16,382 nt of DNA from Avichristensenella sp031549105 (lineage in GTDB: Bacteria; Bacillota; Clostridia; Christensenellales; Aristaeellaceae): the NCBI GenBank assembly GCA_031549105.1, contig JAVBQK010000103.1, positions 1 to 16,382 of the forward strand, written 5' to 3'. Positions within the stretch are counted from its first letter, which is position 1. Each line of letters opens with the position of its first letter. Shown piece after piece: positions 1-7,935 of the stretch. The translations under genes and the position numbers were made by a program. The notes beneath the pieces are model-generated. The model made no database searches. It saw nothing but the letters and a program-made list of their open reading frames with translations, and had not been told where the DNA came from.

Positions 1-50
1 TGTAAGCATTACACAGTAACGAGTTCAACATAGAAAGGCAAGGTAATGCA

Positions 51-665
51 ATGCAAAAAGGAACGAAAACTTCTGCGCTCCTACTCGGAGCATCTCTTCT
101 TCTGACCATGCCGACACTGCCGACATTGGCGGATGGGGTAACGCTCTCTCCTCCGACTGTTGGCGCTGATTATTATAATCCGCAGAACGCGAAGCCATAC
201 CCCATGCCGGGGTATGACCCCTCTATCCCGCAAGACCCAAAGCCGTACCCCATGCCGGGAACGGGCGACCCTTCTATCCCGCAGGATGCGAAGCCGTATC
301 CCATGCCCGGATACGATCCTGGCTCCAGCTCTAGCTTCGACCCCGGTTCTAGCTCTAGCTCTAGAAGCTCAACCCAGAAAGGCGAATGCCGCAAGGTGAA
401 AGTTGGGGTTACATTCACCATCACCCTGAAGGAGAACACATCCTCGGGTTACGAATGGTCGTACACCACCACGTCCAGCACGGCCCTCAAGCAGATCGGT
501 GTGAGCGGCTCTGCATCCAATCCGAAGGGGACAGCCACTAAGGATACCGACAAAACATGGACTTTCCTTGCGTGCAAATCGGGCACATATACATTCAAAT
601 TCTCCTACACCTGCGACGGCAGGGTTGCCAAGACGCAGACCTACACCATTGAGATAACCAAGTAA
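51..665 (+). CDS. Secreted repeat protein with C-terminal chagasin-like (I42) protease-inhibitor domain
   Basis: The 204-residue product starts with a signal peptide (about residues 1-27, cleavage probably after TLA). Residues 47-91 hold three Pro-rich repeats built on KPYPMPG followed by DPSIPQD, then a Ser-rich linker (about 92-109). The C-terminal domain (about 113-204) resembles chagasin-type inhibitors of papain-like cysteine proteases: NTSSGYEW at 129-136 matches the family's NPTTGYxW inhibitory loop, followed by a Gly-rich segment, a beta strand around TWTFLACKSGTYTFKF (169-184), and a final YTIEI strand. Cys113, Cys175 and Cys188 could allow one disulfide. The ATG at 51 is preceded by AAGG at 40-43, a 7-base spacing. 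It is convergent with the sugar operon and not part of it. The inhibitor fold is inferred from motif pattern only; a structural beta-sandwich without inhibitory activity is the main alternative. Confidence 0.72.
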   Translation: MQKGTKTSALLLGASLLLTMPTLPTLADGVTLSPPTVGADYYNPQNAKPYPMPGYDPSIPQDPKPYPMPGTGDPSIPQDAKPYPMPGYDPGSSSSFDPGSSSSSRSSTQKGECRKVKVGVTFTITLKENTSSGYEWSYTTTSSTALKQIGVSGSASNPKGTATKDTDKTWTFLACKSGTYTFKFSYTCDGRVAKTQTYTIEITK

Positions 666-701
666 ACATAGATTAGGGCAACCTCGTAACGCTTGCATAA
701 T

Positions 702-735
702 AAAAACCCAGCGGCCGATCAGCCGCTGGGTTTTT
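702..735. terminator. Bidirectional intrinsic terminator between convergent genes
   Basis: A perfect 9-bp GC-rich stem (CCCAGCGGC 707-715 with GCCGCTGGG 722-730) with a 6-base loop is flanked by A5 at 702-706 and T5 at 731-735. It is therefore a terminator on either strand: for the chagasin-like gene on + and, as a second stop, for the sugar operon on -. Confidence 0.93.
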
Positions 736-743
736 GTTACGCG

Positions 744-771
744 AACAAAATGGCGCGGACTTTCCGCGCCA
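744..771 (-). terminator. Intrinsic terminator of the sugar operon
   Basis: A perfect 9-bp stem (751-759 with 763-771, core GGCGCGGA/TCCGCGCC) with a 3-base loop is followed on the - strand by TTTTGTT (744-750). It lies 60 bases beyond the stop of the solute-binding protein gene, the last gene of the operon. A further 6-bp hairpin (GGGGAC 785-790 with GTCCCC 795-800) sits between it and the gene. Confidence 0.85.
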
Positions 772-832
772 TCAGGCTGCCCAAGGGGACTTATGTCCCC
801 CCGGGCTCCTACGTTTCCTGGGTTACCGCTTC

Positions 833-2392
833 TTACTTGCCGCTCAGCAGCGCGTACGCTTCGGTGCCCTGGTCGATGATATCCTGCAGACCCATCGCCT
901 TGAGCGCCTCATACTGCTTGAAGAACTCGTCGACAGTGATCTGGCCCGCGATGGTCTGGTCACGGATGACGCAGACGCCGCCGGTGATCGTCTCGGCGCG
1001 ATACTCGACATAGGCTTCGGTCTCCAGCGACTGCGGCATCGGGTAGAAGAACCCTTCGTTCACAACGGCGAGGCCGTTGTAGAAGGACTGCGCGGCATCG
1101 TCCAGTTCGGCCGCGGTCTTGCCGGCAAACAGGCACTGGGTGAACGCATCGGTCAGCCACATGCCGCCGAAGGGCTCAAATTCCATGCCGGTCTTGCGGT
1201 AGTCGACGAAGCCGTTGGCAACGAACTCCGGACGGAGGACGTAATTCCCATCCACGACATCATGGTGCACGCCTTCCAGGCCATAGTTGTACAGCACGAT
1301 GCCCTCTTCGCTGAAGTTCCAGTCGAACAGCTTGAGGATATCCTCAACCTTGCCAGCCTTTTCAGCGGCGGTGGTGATGCACCACACCTTGGCAACGGCG
1401 GCGCGTTCCTGGGTCATGCGATCGCCATAGGGGCCGGTGATCGGGGCCACGGTGGTCCACAGGGCGTCTTCGTCGCCGCCCTCGCGGTTGGTGTAGGTGG
1501 ACAGCTTCGCGCGCTCGGCCCACGTCATCGTGGTGCCAACGAGGTTGCTATCCATAGCGGTGAAGAGTTCAGCCTGGGTGCGGGTGGCGAATTCCTTGTC
1601 CAGGATGCCTTCCTTGTACAGGTCCTGGGCCGCCTGCAGGAACTCCTTGTAGCGCGGGTGCTCATACACCACGGTATAGGTGCCGTCGTCCAGCACGCAG
1701 AACTGCGTGTCCGCGGACGCCTTGATGCCGAACGCGTTGAGCAGGCTGGCGAGATTGCGCTCGCCGTTCGCGCCCTGTTCCAGCGCCAGCGGGATCTCGT
1801 CGTTCGGATCGCCGTTGCCGTTCATGTCATTGTCGCGAATGGCACGCCACAGGGTGAGCCACTCTTCCCATGTTTCGGGGGCTTCCATTTCAAGCGCATC
1901 CAGCCAATCCTGGCGGACCATCACGCTCTGCGAGCCAGGCACGTTCACGATCGTGGGGATCGTGTAGATGTGGCCGTCCGCTTCGCGCCAGTTGGCCATG
2001 CGGTCCTCGCCAACGGCCGCAACGATGTTGGGGATCAGATCCAGATACTCGTCCAGCGCGATGATCGCGCCCTCGCTCGCGAGGTTGGTGACGCCGTACG
2101 CGCCCGCGCCCATGATGTCGGGCAGCTTGCCGGAGGCCAGCGTGGTCGCTACCTGCGTGGGATAGTTGTCGATGACGCGCCAGTCGATTTCAACGCGCGC
2201 GTTCGTGCGCTCCAGGATCGTCGGGAAGTAGAAAGTGCCGTCAAACTCGGTCGGATAGTTGTTGAAGTGGATCCCCATGCCCGTGATCTGCAGTTCCTTG
2301 TCGAAGTACAGGTTGGGGCTCTTGTCCGCCAGGGCGGCGCCGTAGGACAGCGTCAGCATCAGCGCCAGGAGCAATGCCAGGGTCTTCTTCAT
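833..2392 (-). CDS. ABC transporter sugar-binding protein, LplA/YtcQ-like (CUT1)
   Basis: Extracellular solute-binding protein for oligosaccharide capture, last gene of the operon (519 residues from the chosen start). The start is the ATG at 2390-2392 because AGGAGG (2401-2406) sits 8 bases upstream and the product then begins with a standard signal peptide, MKKTLALLLALMLTLSYGAALA (1-22), with an ALA/D signal-peptidase I site. An in-frame ATG 18 codons upstream has neither. Residues 187-199 carry an Asp/Asn-rich loop (DNDMNGNGDPNDE) like the calcium-binding loop of LplA/AlgQ-type binding proteins; length agrees with that large subclass. No lipobox cysteine is visible, unusual for a Gram-positive binding protein. 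Two cognate permease genes lie directly upstream. The ligand is unknown; B. subtilis YtcQ relatives handle rhamnogalacturonan fragments. Confidence 0.92.
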   Translation of the reverse strand: MKKTLALLLALMLTLSYGAALADKSPNLYFDKELQITGMGIHFNNYPTEFDGTFYFPTILERTNARVEIDWRVIDNYPTQVATTLASGKLPDIMGAGAYGVTNLASEGAIIALDEYLDLIPNIVAAVGEDRMANWREADGHIYTIPTIVNVPGSQSVMVRQDWLDALEMEAPETWEEWLTLWRAIRDNDMNGNGDPNDEIPLALEQGANGERNLASLLNAFGIKASADTQFCVLDDGTYTVVYEHPRYKEFLQAAQDLYKEGILDKEFATRTQAELFTAMDSNLVGTTMTWAERAKLSTYTNREGGDEDALWTTVAPITGPYGDRMTQERAAVAKVWCITTAAEKAGKVEDILKLFDWNFSEEGIVLYNYGLEGVHHDVVDGNYVLRPEFVANGFVDYRKTGMEFEPFGGMWLTDAFTQCLFAGKTAAELDDAAQSFYNGLAVVNEGFFYPMPQSLETEAYVEYRAETITGGVCVIRDQTIAGQITVDEFFKQYEALKAMGLQDIIDQGTEAYALLSGK

Positions 2393-2422
2393 GCAGGTGA
2401 CCTCCTCGTGGTTTTTATCACT

Positions 2423-2436
2423 CGGGCCCATGCCCG
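2423..2436. other. Short GC hairpin in the permease/binding-protein gap
   Basis: CGGGC (2423-2427) pairs with GCCCG (2432-2436) around a 4-base loop, in the 55-base spacer before the binding-protein gene. There is no T-run after it on the - strand, so it is not a normal terminator. It may be an mRNA-stability or processing structure, or chance. Confidence 0.35.
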
Positions 2437-2447
2437 TGGGGCGCAAT

Positions 2448-3377
2448 TTATCCCTTCACCGAGCCTAGCATAACGCCGCTGATGAAGTACCGCTGGACAA
2501 ACGGATAGAGGATGATCATCGGAATCATCGACACCACCAGCACGCCGTTGCGCATCTGCTGGCCCAGCGCCGCCGCGCCGGAGGTACTGGTGTCGCCGAC
2601 CACAGAAATGTTGTGGATGGACGCTTCCGCGTTGAGCACCAGCTCCTTAAGCACCAGCTGCAGCGTGAAGTTTTTGCGGCTGGAGAGGAAGAGTAGGGCG
2701 TTCAGGTAATCGTTCCAGTGCCCCACGATGATCCACAGCGCGACCGTGGCCAGCACCGGCTTGGAGAGCGGAATGATCAGCCTGAACAGGATTAGGTAGT
2801 CGTTCGCGCCGTCAATGCGCGCCGACTCCACCACCGAAGTGGGAATCGACTGAAAATAGCTGCGCACAATGACCACGTTGTACGCGGTCAGCATGGAATT
2901 GACGATCAGCGAAAACAGGCTGTCGTGCAGCCCCAGCATCCGGATGGTGAGGAAGGTGGGGATGATGCCACCGTTAAACCACATGGTGAACAGGATCAGC
3001 AGGCTGAACGCCTTTTTGCCATAGAAATCGCCAAACGCCAGCGGGTACGCGGCAATGGAGGTCAGCAGCAGGCTGGACACGCAGCCCACCAATGCCACGA
3101 ACAGGCTATTGAGTATGGAGCGCCACAGGTCCTGGTTGGCGAAAATCTTGGAGAAGGGCGTGAAATCAAATCCGATGGGATAGAAGGTTACTTGCGCACG
3201 GAGCACGGCGAAAGGATTGCTGATGGAAATAGAGACCATGTTCAAAAGCGGATAGAGAAAAATGCAGAGCATGATCAGCATGAACAGGCCGTTCACCACG
3301 CCGAACACCTTCTCGCCCGTGCTTCTTCTGATGAAGTCCGGGTTTGCCTTGCGGGTTTTGACAGAGGGCATTGCCAT
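2448..3377 (-). CDS. ABC sugar permease, YtcP/LplC-like (CUT1)
   Basis: Inner-membrane permease subunit, 309 residues, with about six hydrophobic segments (near 24-50, 90-115, 122-142, 155-173, 207-230 and 279-298). The cytoplasmic ATPase-contact loop is clear at about 183-205 (ESARIDGANDYLILFRLIIPLS, the EAA motif). The C-terminal VQRYFISGVMLGSVKG is characteristic of the YtcP/LplC group. AGGAGG at 3386-3391 lies 8 bases before the ATG at 3377; a second ATG two codons in is less well spaced. It follows the first permease gene after 17 bases and precedes the binding-protein gene by 55 bases. It should form a heterodimer with the product of the upstream permease gene. Confidence 0.95.
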   Translation of the reverse strand: MAMPSVKTRKANPDFIRRSTGEKVFGVVNGLFMLIMLCIFLYPLLNMVSISISNPFAVLRAQVTFYPIGFDFTPFSKIFANQDLWRSILNSLFVALVGCVSSLLLTSIAAYPLAFGDFYGKKAFSLLILFTMWFNGGIIPTFLTIRMLGLHDSLFSLIVNSMLTAYNVVIVRSYFQSIPTSVVESARIDGANDYLILFRLIIPLSKPVLATVALWIIVGHWNDYLNALLFLSSRKNFTLQLVLKELVLNAEASIHNISVVGDTSTSGAAALGQQMRNGVLVVSMIPMIILYPFVQRYFISGVMLGSVKG

Positions 3378-3394
3378 TCGCGTCTCCTCCTTTC

Positions 3395-4342
3395 TTAAAA
3401 TAGCGACGTTTCGGAAACGCGTCGGCTAACAAAGTTCGCGCCCAGCACCAGTAGCACGCTGCAAACGGAGTTGAACAGGCCTGCGGCCGTCGCATAGCCC
3501 CACTTCTGGTTCTCCATGCCCGTCTTATACACGAAGGTCGGGAGCATCTCGGACGCGGTGAGGTTCAGCGTGTTCTGCAGCAGGTAGATCTTCTCAAAGT
3601 TGACGTTGAGCATGCGCCCGACCTGCATGATCAGCAGCAGCACGAATGTTGGTGTCAGCGCAGGAAGCGTTACATGCAGCGTCTGCTTCCAGCGGTTCGC
3701 GCCGTCGATGCGGGCGGCTTCGTACAGCCCCTGGTCCACCCCGGCCAGCGCAGCTACATAGATGACCGCCTCCCAGCCGACCGATTGCCAGAATCCGGAG
3801 ATGACGTTGATGGCGACAAAGTACTCCGGCCGACTCAGGTAGTCTATCGCCGGAACCCCAAACGCCTTTGATATCGCCGCGAGGGTACCGATGCTGGGCG
3901 ATATGAGCGTGCGGATCGTGGACACCAGCACCACGGTGGATACAAAGTGCGGCAGGTAGCTGATGGTCTGGATGCCTTTCTTGAACCACTTGACCCGCAG
4001 TTCGTTGAGCAGTATCGCGAAGATCAGCGGCGCAGGGAACAGGAACACCAGCGCGCTGATGTTCAGCTTGAGCGTGTTGCCAATGTAATTCAGCAGGTTG
4101 GGGTTGCTAAACAGCCGCTCGAAATTTGCAAGGCCGACATACTTGCTGTCAAAACCTTTGAGGAGCTTATAATCGTAGAACGAGCTGCGCAGGAACCACA
4201 GGGGCATGTATTTGAGCAGCAACAGATAGACCACCACAGGGATGACCATCAGATATATATACCGGTTGCGCCAGAGACGGACAGAGACCCTCTTCCTGAC
4301 CAGCGGCGAATTGAGAATGGTAGGCTTTTTTGTGTTGTCCAT
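3395..4342 (-). CDS. ABC sugar permease, LplB/YteP-like (CUT1)
   Basis: Inner-membrane permease subunit, 315 residues from the chosen start. About six membrane segments are visible (first near 29-50). The EAA loop for ATPase contact is at about 206-229 (LYEAARIDGANRWKQTLHVT...). The short basic N-terminus followed by NRYIYLMVIPVVVYLLLLKYMPLW and the C-terminal GLFNSVCSVLLVLGANFVSRRVSE are typical of the LplB/YteP group. Two in-frame starts exist: GTG at 4345 and ATG at 4342. The Shine-Dalgarno AGGAGG (4350-4355) is 7 bases from the ATG but only 4 from the GTG, so ATG is chosen. Its A is also the last base of the regulator gene's TGA (TGATG), implying translational coupling. Confidence 0.95.
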   Translation of the reverse strand: MDNTKKPTILNSPLVRKRVSVRLWRNRYIYLMVIPVVVYLLLLKYMPLWFLRSSFYDYKLLKGFDSKYVGLANFERLFSNPNLLNYIGNTLKLNISALVFLFPAPLIFAILLNELRVKWFKKGIQTISYLPHFVSTVVLVSTIRTLISPSIGTLAAISKAFGVPAIDYLSRPEYFVAINVISGFWQSVGWEAVIYVAALAGVDQGLYEAARIDGANRWKQTLHVTLPALTPTFVLLLIMQVGRMLNVNFEKIYLLQNTLNLTASEMLPTFVYKTGMENQKWGYATAAGLFNSVCSVLLVLGANFVSRRVSETSLF

Positions 4343-5235
4343 CACCGTACCTCCTTTTCATTGGTCGCCGCCCGATCCGAGCGCTTTGGCGCCCGCAGCC
4401 GCCGGCTGAATTCCTTCGCGTTTTCCAGATACCGCATCGCCTGTTCATAGTTTCTGCCGGCCGCGCAGGTGACAAGCATGTCCATCGCGGTTAGCATCGA
4501 CTGCCGGGAGGCAAGCGTGTCCATGTGCATCGCCATTCCCCCACCCGCGACATTGATGCGCACATCCGCCAGCGCGCCTAGTGCGCTCTCCCCCAGGTGC
4601 GTCACGGTGATGACCTTGACGCCGCGCTCCTTGGCAAGCTCCGCGGCCTCCACAACATTCACCGTCTGGCCGCTTGCGGAGAAGGCAATCACCACATCCC
4701 GCTCATCCAGTGGAATCACCGCCAGCTGCTGGCAGTGCACATCCGGCATGAAGTGGGCGTCAAAGCCGATGCGCAGCAGCTTCTGGTGCGTATCCTGCGC
4801 CACCGTGCCGCTGCCCCCCGTGCCCACCAGCAGAATGCGCCGAGCCGCCACCACCGCGTCCACCGCCCGCCGCATCTCCGCCCTGTCGATGAGGTCCACT
4901 GTGTCCTCGATTGCCTGTACAGCACGATTGGCTACGATGCGGCAAATATCCTGCTCAGGCACACCGGGATATACGTCAATGTACGCCCGCGTGGGCTGGT
5001 AGCGGCTGACAGCGCTGGAAACGCTGTACGCGCTGCACAGATCCTTGAACCCCTTGTATCCCGCCTTCTTGCAGGTCTGCACCACCACGGATTTCCCCGT
5101 GGCGCACGCCTCGGCGATTTCCCCAATCGAGGTCTTGGGCAGCTTGTCCCCCAGAGACAGAATATGCTCCGCCACCCGCTGCTCAGTCGGGGTCATCAGC
5201 GATAGCGACTCACGAAGCAGGAAGGTCGTTCTCAT
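4342..5235 (-). CDS. RpiR-family transcriptional regulator (HTH + SIS)
   Basis: Predicted local regulator of the operon, 297 residues. The N-terminal HTH_6 domain spans about 1-75, with the helix-turn-helix near 36-60 (SIGEIAEACATGKSVVVQTCKKAGYKGF). A SIS sugar-phosphate-binding domain follows (about 133-260), with the Gly-rich VGTGGSGT (137-144) and the phosphate loop FSASGQT (185-191). Family members bind phosphosugars and repress or activate the linked catabolic genes. AGGAGG (5243-5248) is 7 bases from the ATG. The start overlaps the ROK gene stop by 4 bases (ATGA), and its own stop overlaps the next start by one base. Its position inside the operon suggests feedback control by a sugar phosphate made by the upstream genes. 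The effector is unknown. Confidence 0.93.
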   Translation of the reverse strand: MRTTFLLRESLSLMTPTEQRVAEHILSLGDKLPKTSIGEIAEACATGKSVVVQTCKKAGYKGFKDLCSAYSVSSAVSRYQPTRAYIDVYPGVPEQDICRIVANRAVQAIEDTVDLIDRAEMRRAVDAVVAARRILLVGTGGSGTVAQDTHQKLLRIGFDAHFMPDVHCQQLAVIPLDERDVVIAFSASGQTVNVVEAAELAKERGVKVITVTHLGESALGALADVRINVAGGGMAMHMDTLASRQSMLTAMDMLVTCAAGRNYEQAMRYLENAKEFSRRLRAPKRSDRAATNEKEVR

Positions 5236-6131
5236 CGCTCCGCCTCCTCCACAGCCGCGCCATCTGGCAATAAACAGAACCTGGCCGCACCCCGGAGTGC
5301 CGCGTCATCCAAATGGGTGGCCACGCGGACGGGCACGGGCAGACCGCCCGCCAAGGACGGCAGAAACAGCGCGGCGCTCCGGGCAATCTGCCCGCCGACG
5401 ACCAGCAGGTCGCAGCCAAGGCTAGCAAGCTCGGGGCCAAGAATGCCTGCAAGTTCCGCCCCGGTCTCCGCAAAGGCGTTCGCCGCCTGGGCGTCCCCAG
5501 CCAGCGCTCGCCGCGCGATTTCCTTTACGTCCGGCGGATCGGAACCCGCAGCCCGCCCGTACCGCGCCCGAAGCGCCCGGCGGGAGACGTAATCCTCCGC
5601 GATGCCATCCCGGTAGGACATATTCCACAGGATGCGGTGCGGGCGCTGATCATGCCCGACGCGCACGCGCCCTCCGCGCATGTACGCAAATCCCAGGCCC
5701 GTGCCCAGCATGACGCACGCGGGCGAGTCTGCGCCCACTGCCGCGCCATACGCCGCTTCGCCCAAAAGGTACGCGGTGCTGTCGTGCAGGTACCGCACCG
5801 GTACGCCGCGCAACGCCCGCTGGAAAACCGGGGTAAGCGGCACGCCCTGGATCGCCCGCATCTTGTGCTCCATGTGGCTGATGCCGGCGCCGTAATCGAA
5901 CGGTCCGGGAAACGCGACGCCACAGGCGGAAACGATGCACCCAGCTTCCTCCGCCATGCGAAGTCCCGACAAAGCCGCCTGGCAAAACGCGTCCAGGATC
6001 GCATCCCGTGTGCCGTCCGCGTCGAAATCAGCCTGCCCGGTCGTGCCGGGAAGGGGCTGCCCATCCGGGTCTATCAGCGCCAGCTTGACGGACGTGCCGC
6101 CCACGTCCAGCGCCAATACGACGTCAGGCAT
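5232..6131 (-). CDS. ROK-family sugar kinase-like protein lacking the zinc motif
   Basis: Probable cytoplasmic sugar kinase, 299 residues from the ATG at 6131. The N-terminal phosphate-binding motif LALDVGGTSVKLALID (6-21) is intact. GVAFPGPFD (71-79), HDSTAYLLGE (116-125, Asp117 at the usual catalytic-base position) and MLGTGLGFAY (141-150) match the ROK actin-like fold. The ROK CxCGxxGCxE zinc signature is absent: the aligned stretch reads about GIAEDYVSRRAL (176-187) with no cysteines. An alternative ATG at 6143 has its AAGG directly abutting it; the ATG at 6131 has AAGGA about 11 bases upstream and is preferred. It overlaps the preceding isomerase-like gene by 8 bases and the regulator gene by 4. 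The sugar is not predictable, and the atypical motif means activity should be tested. Confidence 0.85.
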   Translation of the reverse strand: MPDVVLALDVGGTSVKLALIDPDGQPLPGTTGQADFDADGTRDAILDAFCQAALSGLRMAEEAGCIVSACGVAFPGPFDYGAGISHMEHKMRAIQGVPLTPVFQRALRGVPVRYLHDSTAYLLGEAAYGAAVGADSPACVMLGTGLGFAYMRGGRVRVGHDQRPHRILWNMSYRDGIAEDYVSRRALRARYGRAAGSDPPDVKEIARRALAGDAQAANAFAETGAELAGILGPELASLGCDLLVVGGQIARSAALFLPSLAGGLPVPVRVATHLDDAALRGAARFCLLPDGAAVEEAER

Positions 6132-7935
6132 TGTCAAAGCCATCCTTCAGCAGCGTTTTGTGCACGGTGACCGGCCCTTCGCCAAGGTTCACGATGCGGT
6201 ACGGCCCAAAATCCGCCGGAACCACGACGATCTCCAGGTAGTCAAACGTGAACCCACGCGCAGGGTCCGCGAGCGACTCCGCCCGCAAGCGCTCTCCCTC
6301 GGTGAGCGCCAGTACATGGAACCGCCCCGCCGTATCGTCCGCGATCTCCTTTTCAAACCGGAGCGTCCGCAGCGAGAAATAGAGCAGGTCATGCTCGCCC
6401 ACGACTGTCTCGGAGAACCCTTCGCCCTGCCGAAGCACGCCGCCATGGTTCACCAGGTTTTCATGGACCCACTCCGCGGTGCGCTCGGGGCGCAGCGCCA
6501 GACGGCCCATTTTCAGGTGGATCGGCCGGGGCAGCCCTGTGTTCGGGTCGATGCGCTGGTAGTCGTACAGCTTGTACGTATAGCTGCCCATCGTCAGGCT
6601 GCCGATTTCCAGGATCACCTGGTTCTGGCCGGACGCGTGGATGGTGCCAGCGGGGATCATCACCTGCGTGCCGGGCCTGGATTCCACGGCGTGCACGTAC
6701 CGGCCGTAGTCCATCATCTCGCCCGTTTCCTCGCAGCGCTCCGCGTCGGCCAGGAATGCCCCGCAGCTGTCCCGCGTCTCAAAGCCCAGGTAGGTCTTCG
6801 CCCCCTCGCCCGCGACACACACGTAGTAGCTCTCGTCCTGGCGGCCTAGCTCGCGGTGATTTTCCAGCAGATACTCAGTGTCCGGGTGGCACTGGATGGA
6901 CATGTTGCCGCTGGAATGGAACGTGTCGTCATAGTTAAAGCGGACCGGGAAGTAGCCGCCGAACGCTTCATACGCCGCCTTGCCCAGCAGCTTTTCTCCC
7001 TGCTGCTGCACGAACGTGAAGAACGGCGTCTCCAGCTGTACCCCGTCAATGTCCGCGACCAGCGACACCTCCATCGGGATCATGTCGAACACCCAGGCGC
7101 AGTTGCGCATGGATGCCGGAAGGTCCCGCAGCCGCTTGATGTAGAAGCCGCCCCATACGCCCTCCAGGTATACCGGACGGCAGCGCAGCGGGGATGCGCG
7201 CAGCGCGTCGAAAAGAATGCATAGCTTATCGTAGGGGATGAGAGACATCGCGTCTGGATCGTCGGCGGAAATGTAGTAGTCCAGCTTGCCTTCCCGGATC
7301 AGCGACCAGCGGGCTTCCACCGCCAGCTCAAAGTCCACGTAATAATTGCGGCGCATCATCGCCCCATAGGGGAGCGCAAGCGCTTCGCCCAGGTTATGCA
7401 CACGGCCGTTCTTGAAGTTTAGCGCAGCCTGACGCGGGGTGATATCTGCCCACACGCGAAGGTTGTAGCACCCTTCAAGCGCCGGGCACAGCGCGCCCTG
7501 GCCGATCACGATCACAATGCCGGGGGCCGCTAGCACGTTGGCCAGCGCATCGACTTTTTCTTTGCTCTGTAGATCGGTGTACGTACCGTCAAAACGGCGA
7601 CCGTACATCAGCACGGGGTCCATTTCGCGGTCTTCCGGCAGGCAGGAGGCGACTTTTTCGCGGATGATTTCGCCGGACAGCAACAGGCTGCGGGCGTCGA
7701 TGATCGTCGCCTCGCCGCGAAGTTGCTGATTCAGCGCGTTTGCCAGCGCGCCAAACTGCATGCCCGGGTAGCCGTCAATGCCAATCTTGGCGCTGCCATC
7801 CCGCGCGAGCTTTGCCAGCGACTTCGCGACCGCCAGAACGCCCGTGATGATGGATTCCCGAACGCCGCAGCCGGGCCTCACAGGGTTGATTGCCTTCGGA
7901 TCGGCATAGGGGTTGGGGTGAAACATAAAGCTCAT
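6124..7935 (-). CDS. Mannose-6-phosphate isomerase-like protein with N-terminal degenerate uridine-kinase-like domain
   Basis: A 603-residue fusion. Residues about 256-480 are a class I phosphomannose-isomerase-type cupin: YLEGVWGG (256-263), SIQCHPDTEY (346-355) with likely metal ligands Gln348, His350 and Glu354, IPAGTIHASG (427-436) with His433, and YKLYDYQRID...PRPIHL (455-473). The N-terminal about 45-190 resembles a uridine-kinase/P-loop domain (IGIDGYPGMQFGALANAL near 51-68; CYNLRVWADITPRQAALNFKNGR near 156-178). The P-loop lacks the GK[ST] needed for nucleotide phosphate binding. A C-terminal beta-rich region (about 510-600) follows. Role inferred: aldose-ketose interconversion of a hexose phosphate (or hexose) in the cytoplasm. 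The upstream glycosidase stop abuts this ATG with no gap, and GAGG (7945-7948) is 9 bases upstream. Confidence 0.83.
   Translation of the reverse strand: MSFMFHPNPYADPKAINPVRPGCGVRESIITGVLAVAKSLAKLARDGSAKIGIDGYPGMQFGALANALNQQLRGEATIIDARSLLLSGEIIREKVASCLPEDREMDPVLMYGRRFDGTYTDLQSKEKVDALANVLAAPGIVIVIGQGALCPALEGCYNLRVWADITPRQAALNFKNGRVHNLGEALALPYGAMMRRNYYVDFELAVEARWSLIREGKLDYYISADDPDAMSLIPYDKLCILFDALRASPLRCRPVYLEGVWGGFYIKRLRDLPASMRNCAWVFDMIPMEVSLVADIDGVQLETPFFTFVQQQGEKLLGKAAYEAFGGYFPVRFNYDDTFHSSGNMSIQCHPDTEYLLENHRELGRQDESYYVCVAGEGAKTYLGFETRDSCGAFLADAERCEETGEMMDYGRYVHAVESRPGTQVMIPAGTIHASGQNQVILEIGSLTMGSYTYKLYDYQRIDPNTGLPRPIHLKMGRLALRPERTAEWVHENLVNHGGVLRQGEGFSETVVGEHDLLYFSLRTLRFEKEIADDTAGRFHVLALTEGERLRAESLADPARGFTFDYLEIVVVPADFGPYRIVNLGEGPVTVHKTLLKDGFDNA

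Noticed and set aside
734..2473. Long + strand open frame antisense to the binding-protein gene
   Set aside because: It mirrors the high-GC codons of the - strand gene, which has a signal peptide, family motifs and AGGAGG; the antisense product resembles no family and crosses the operon terminator.
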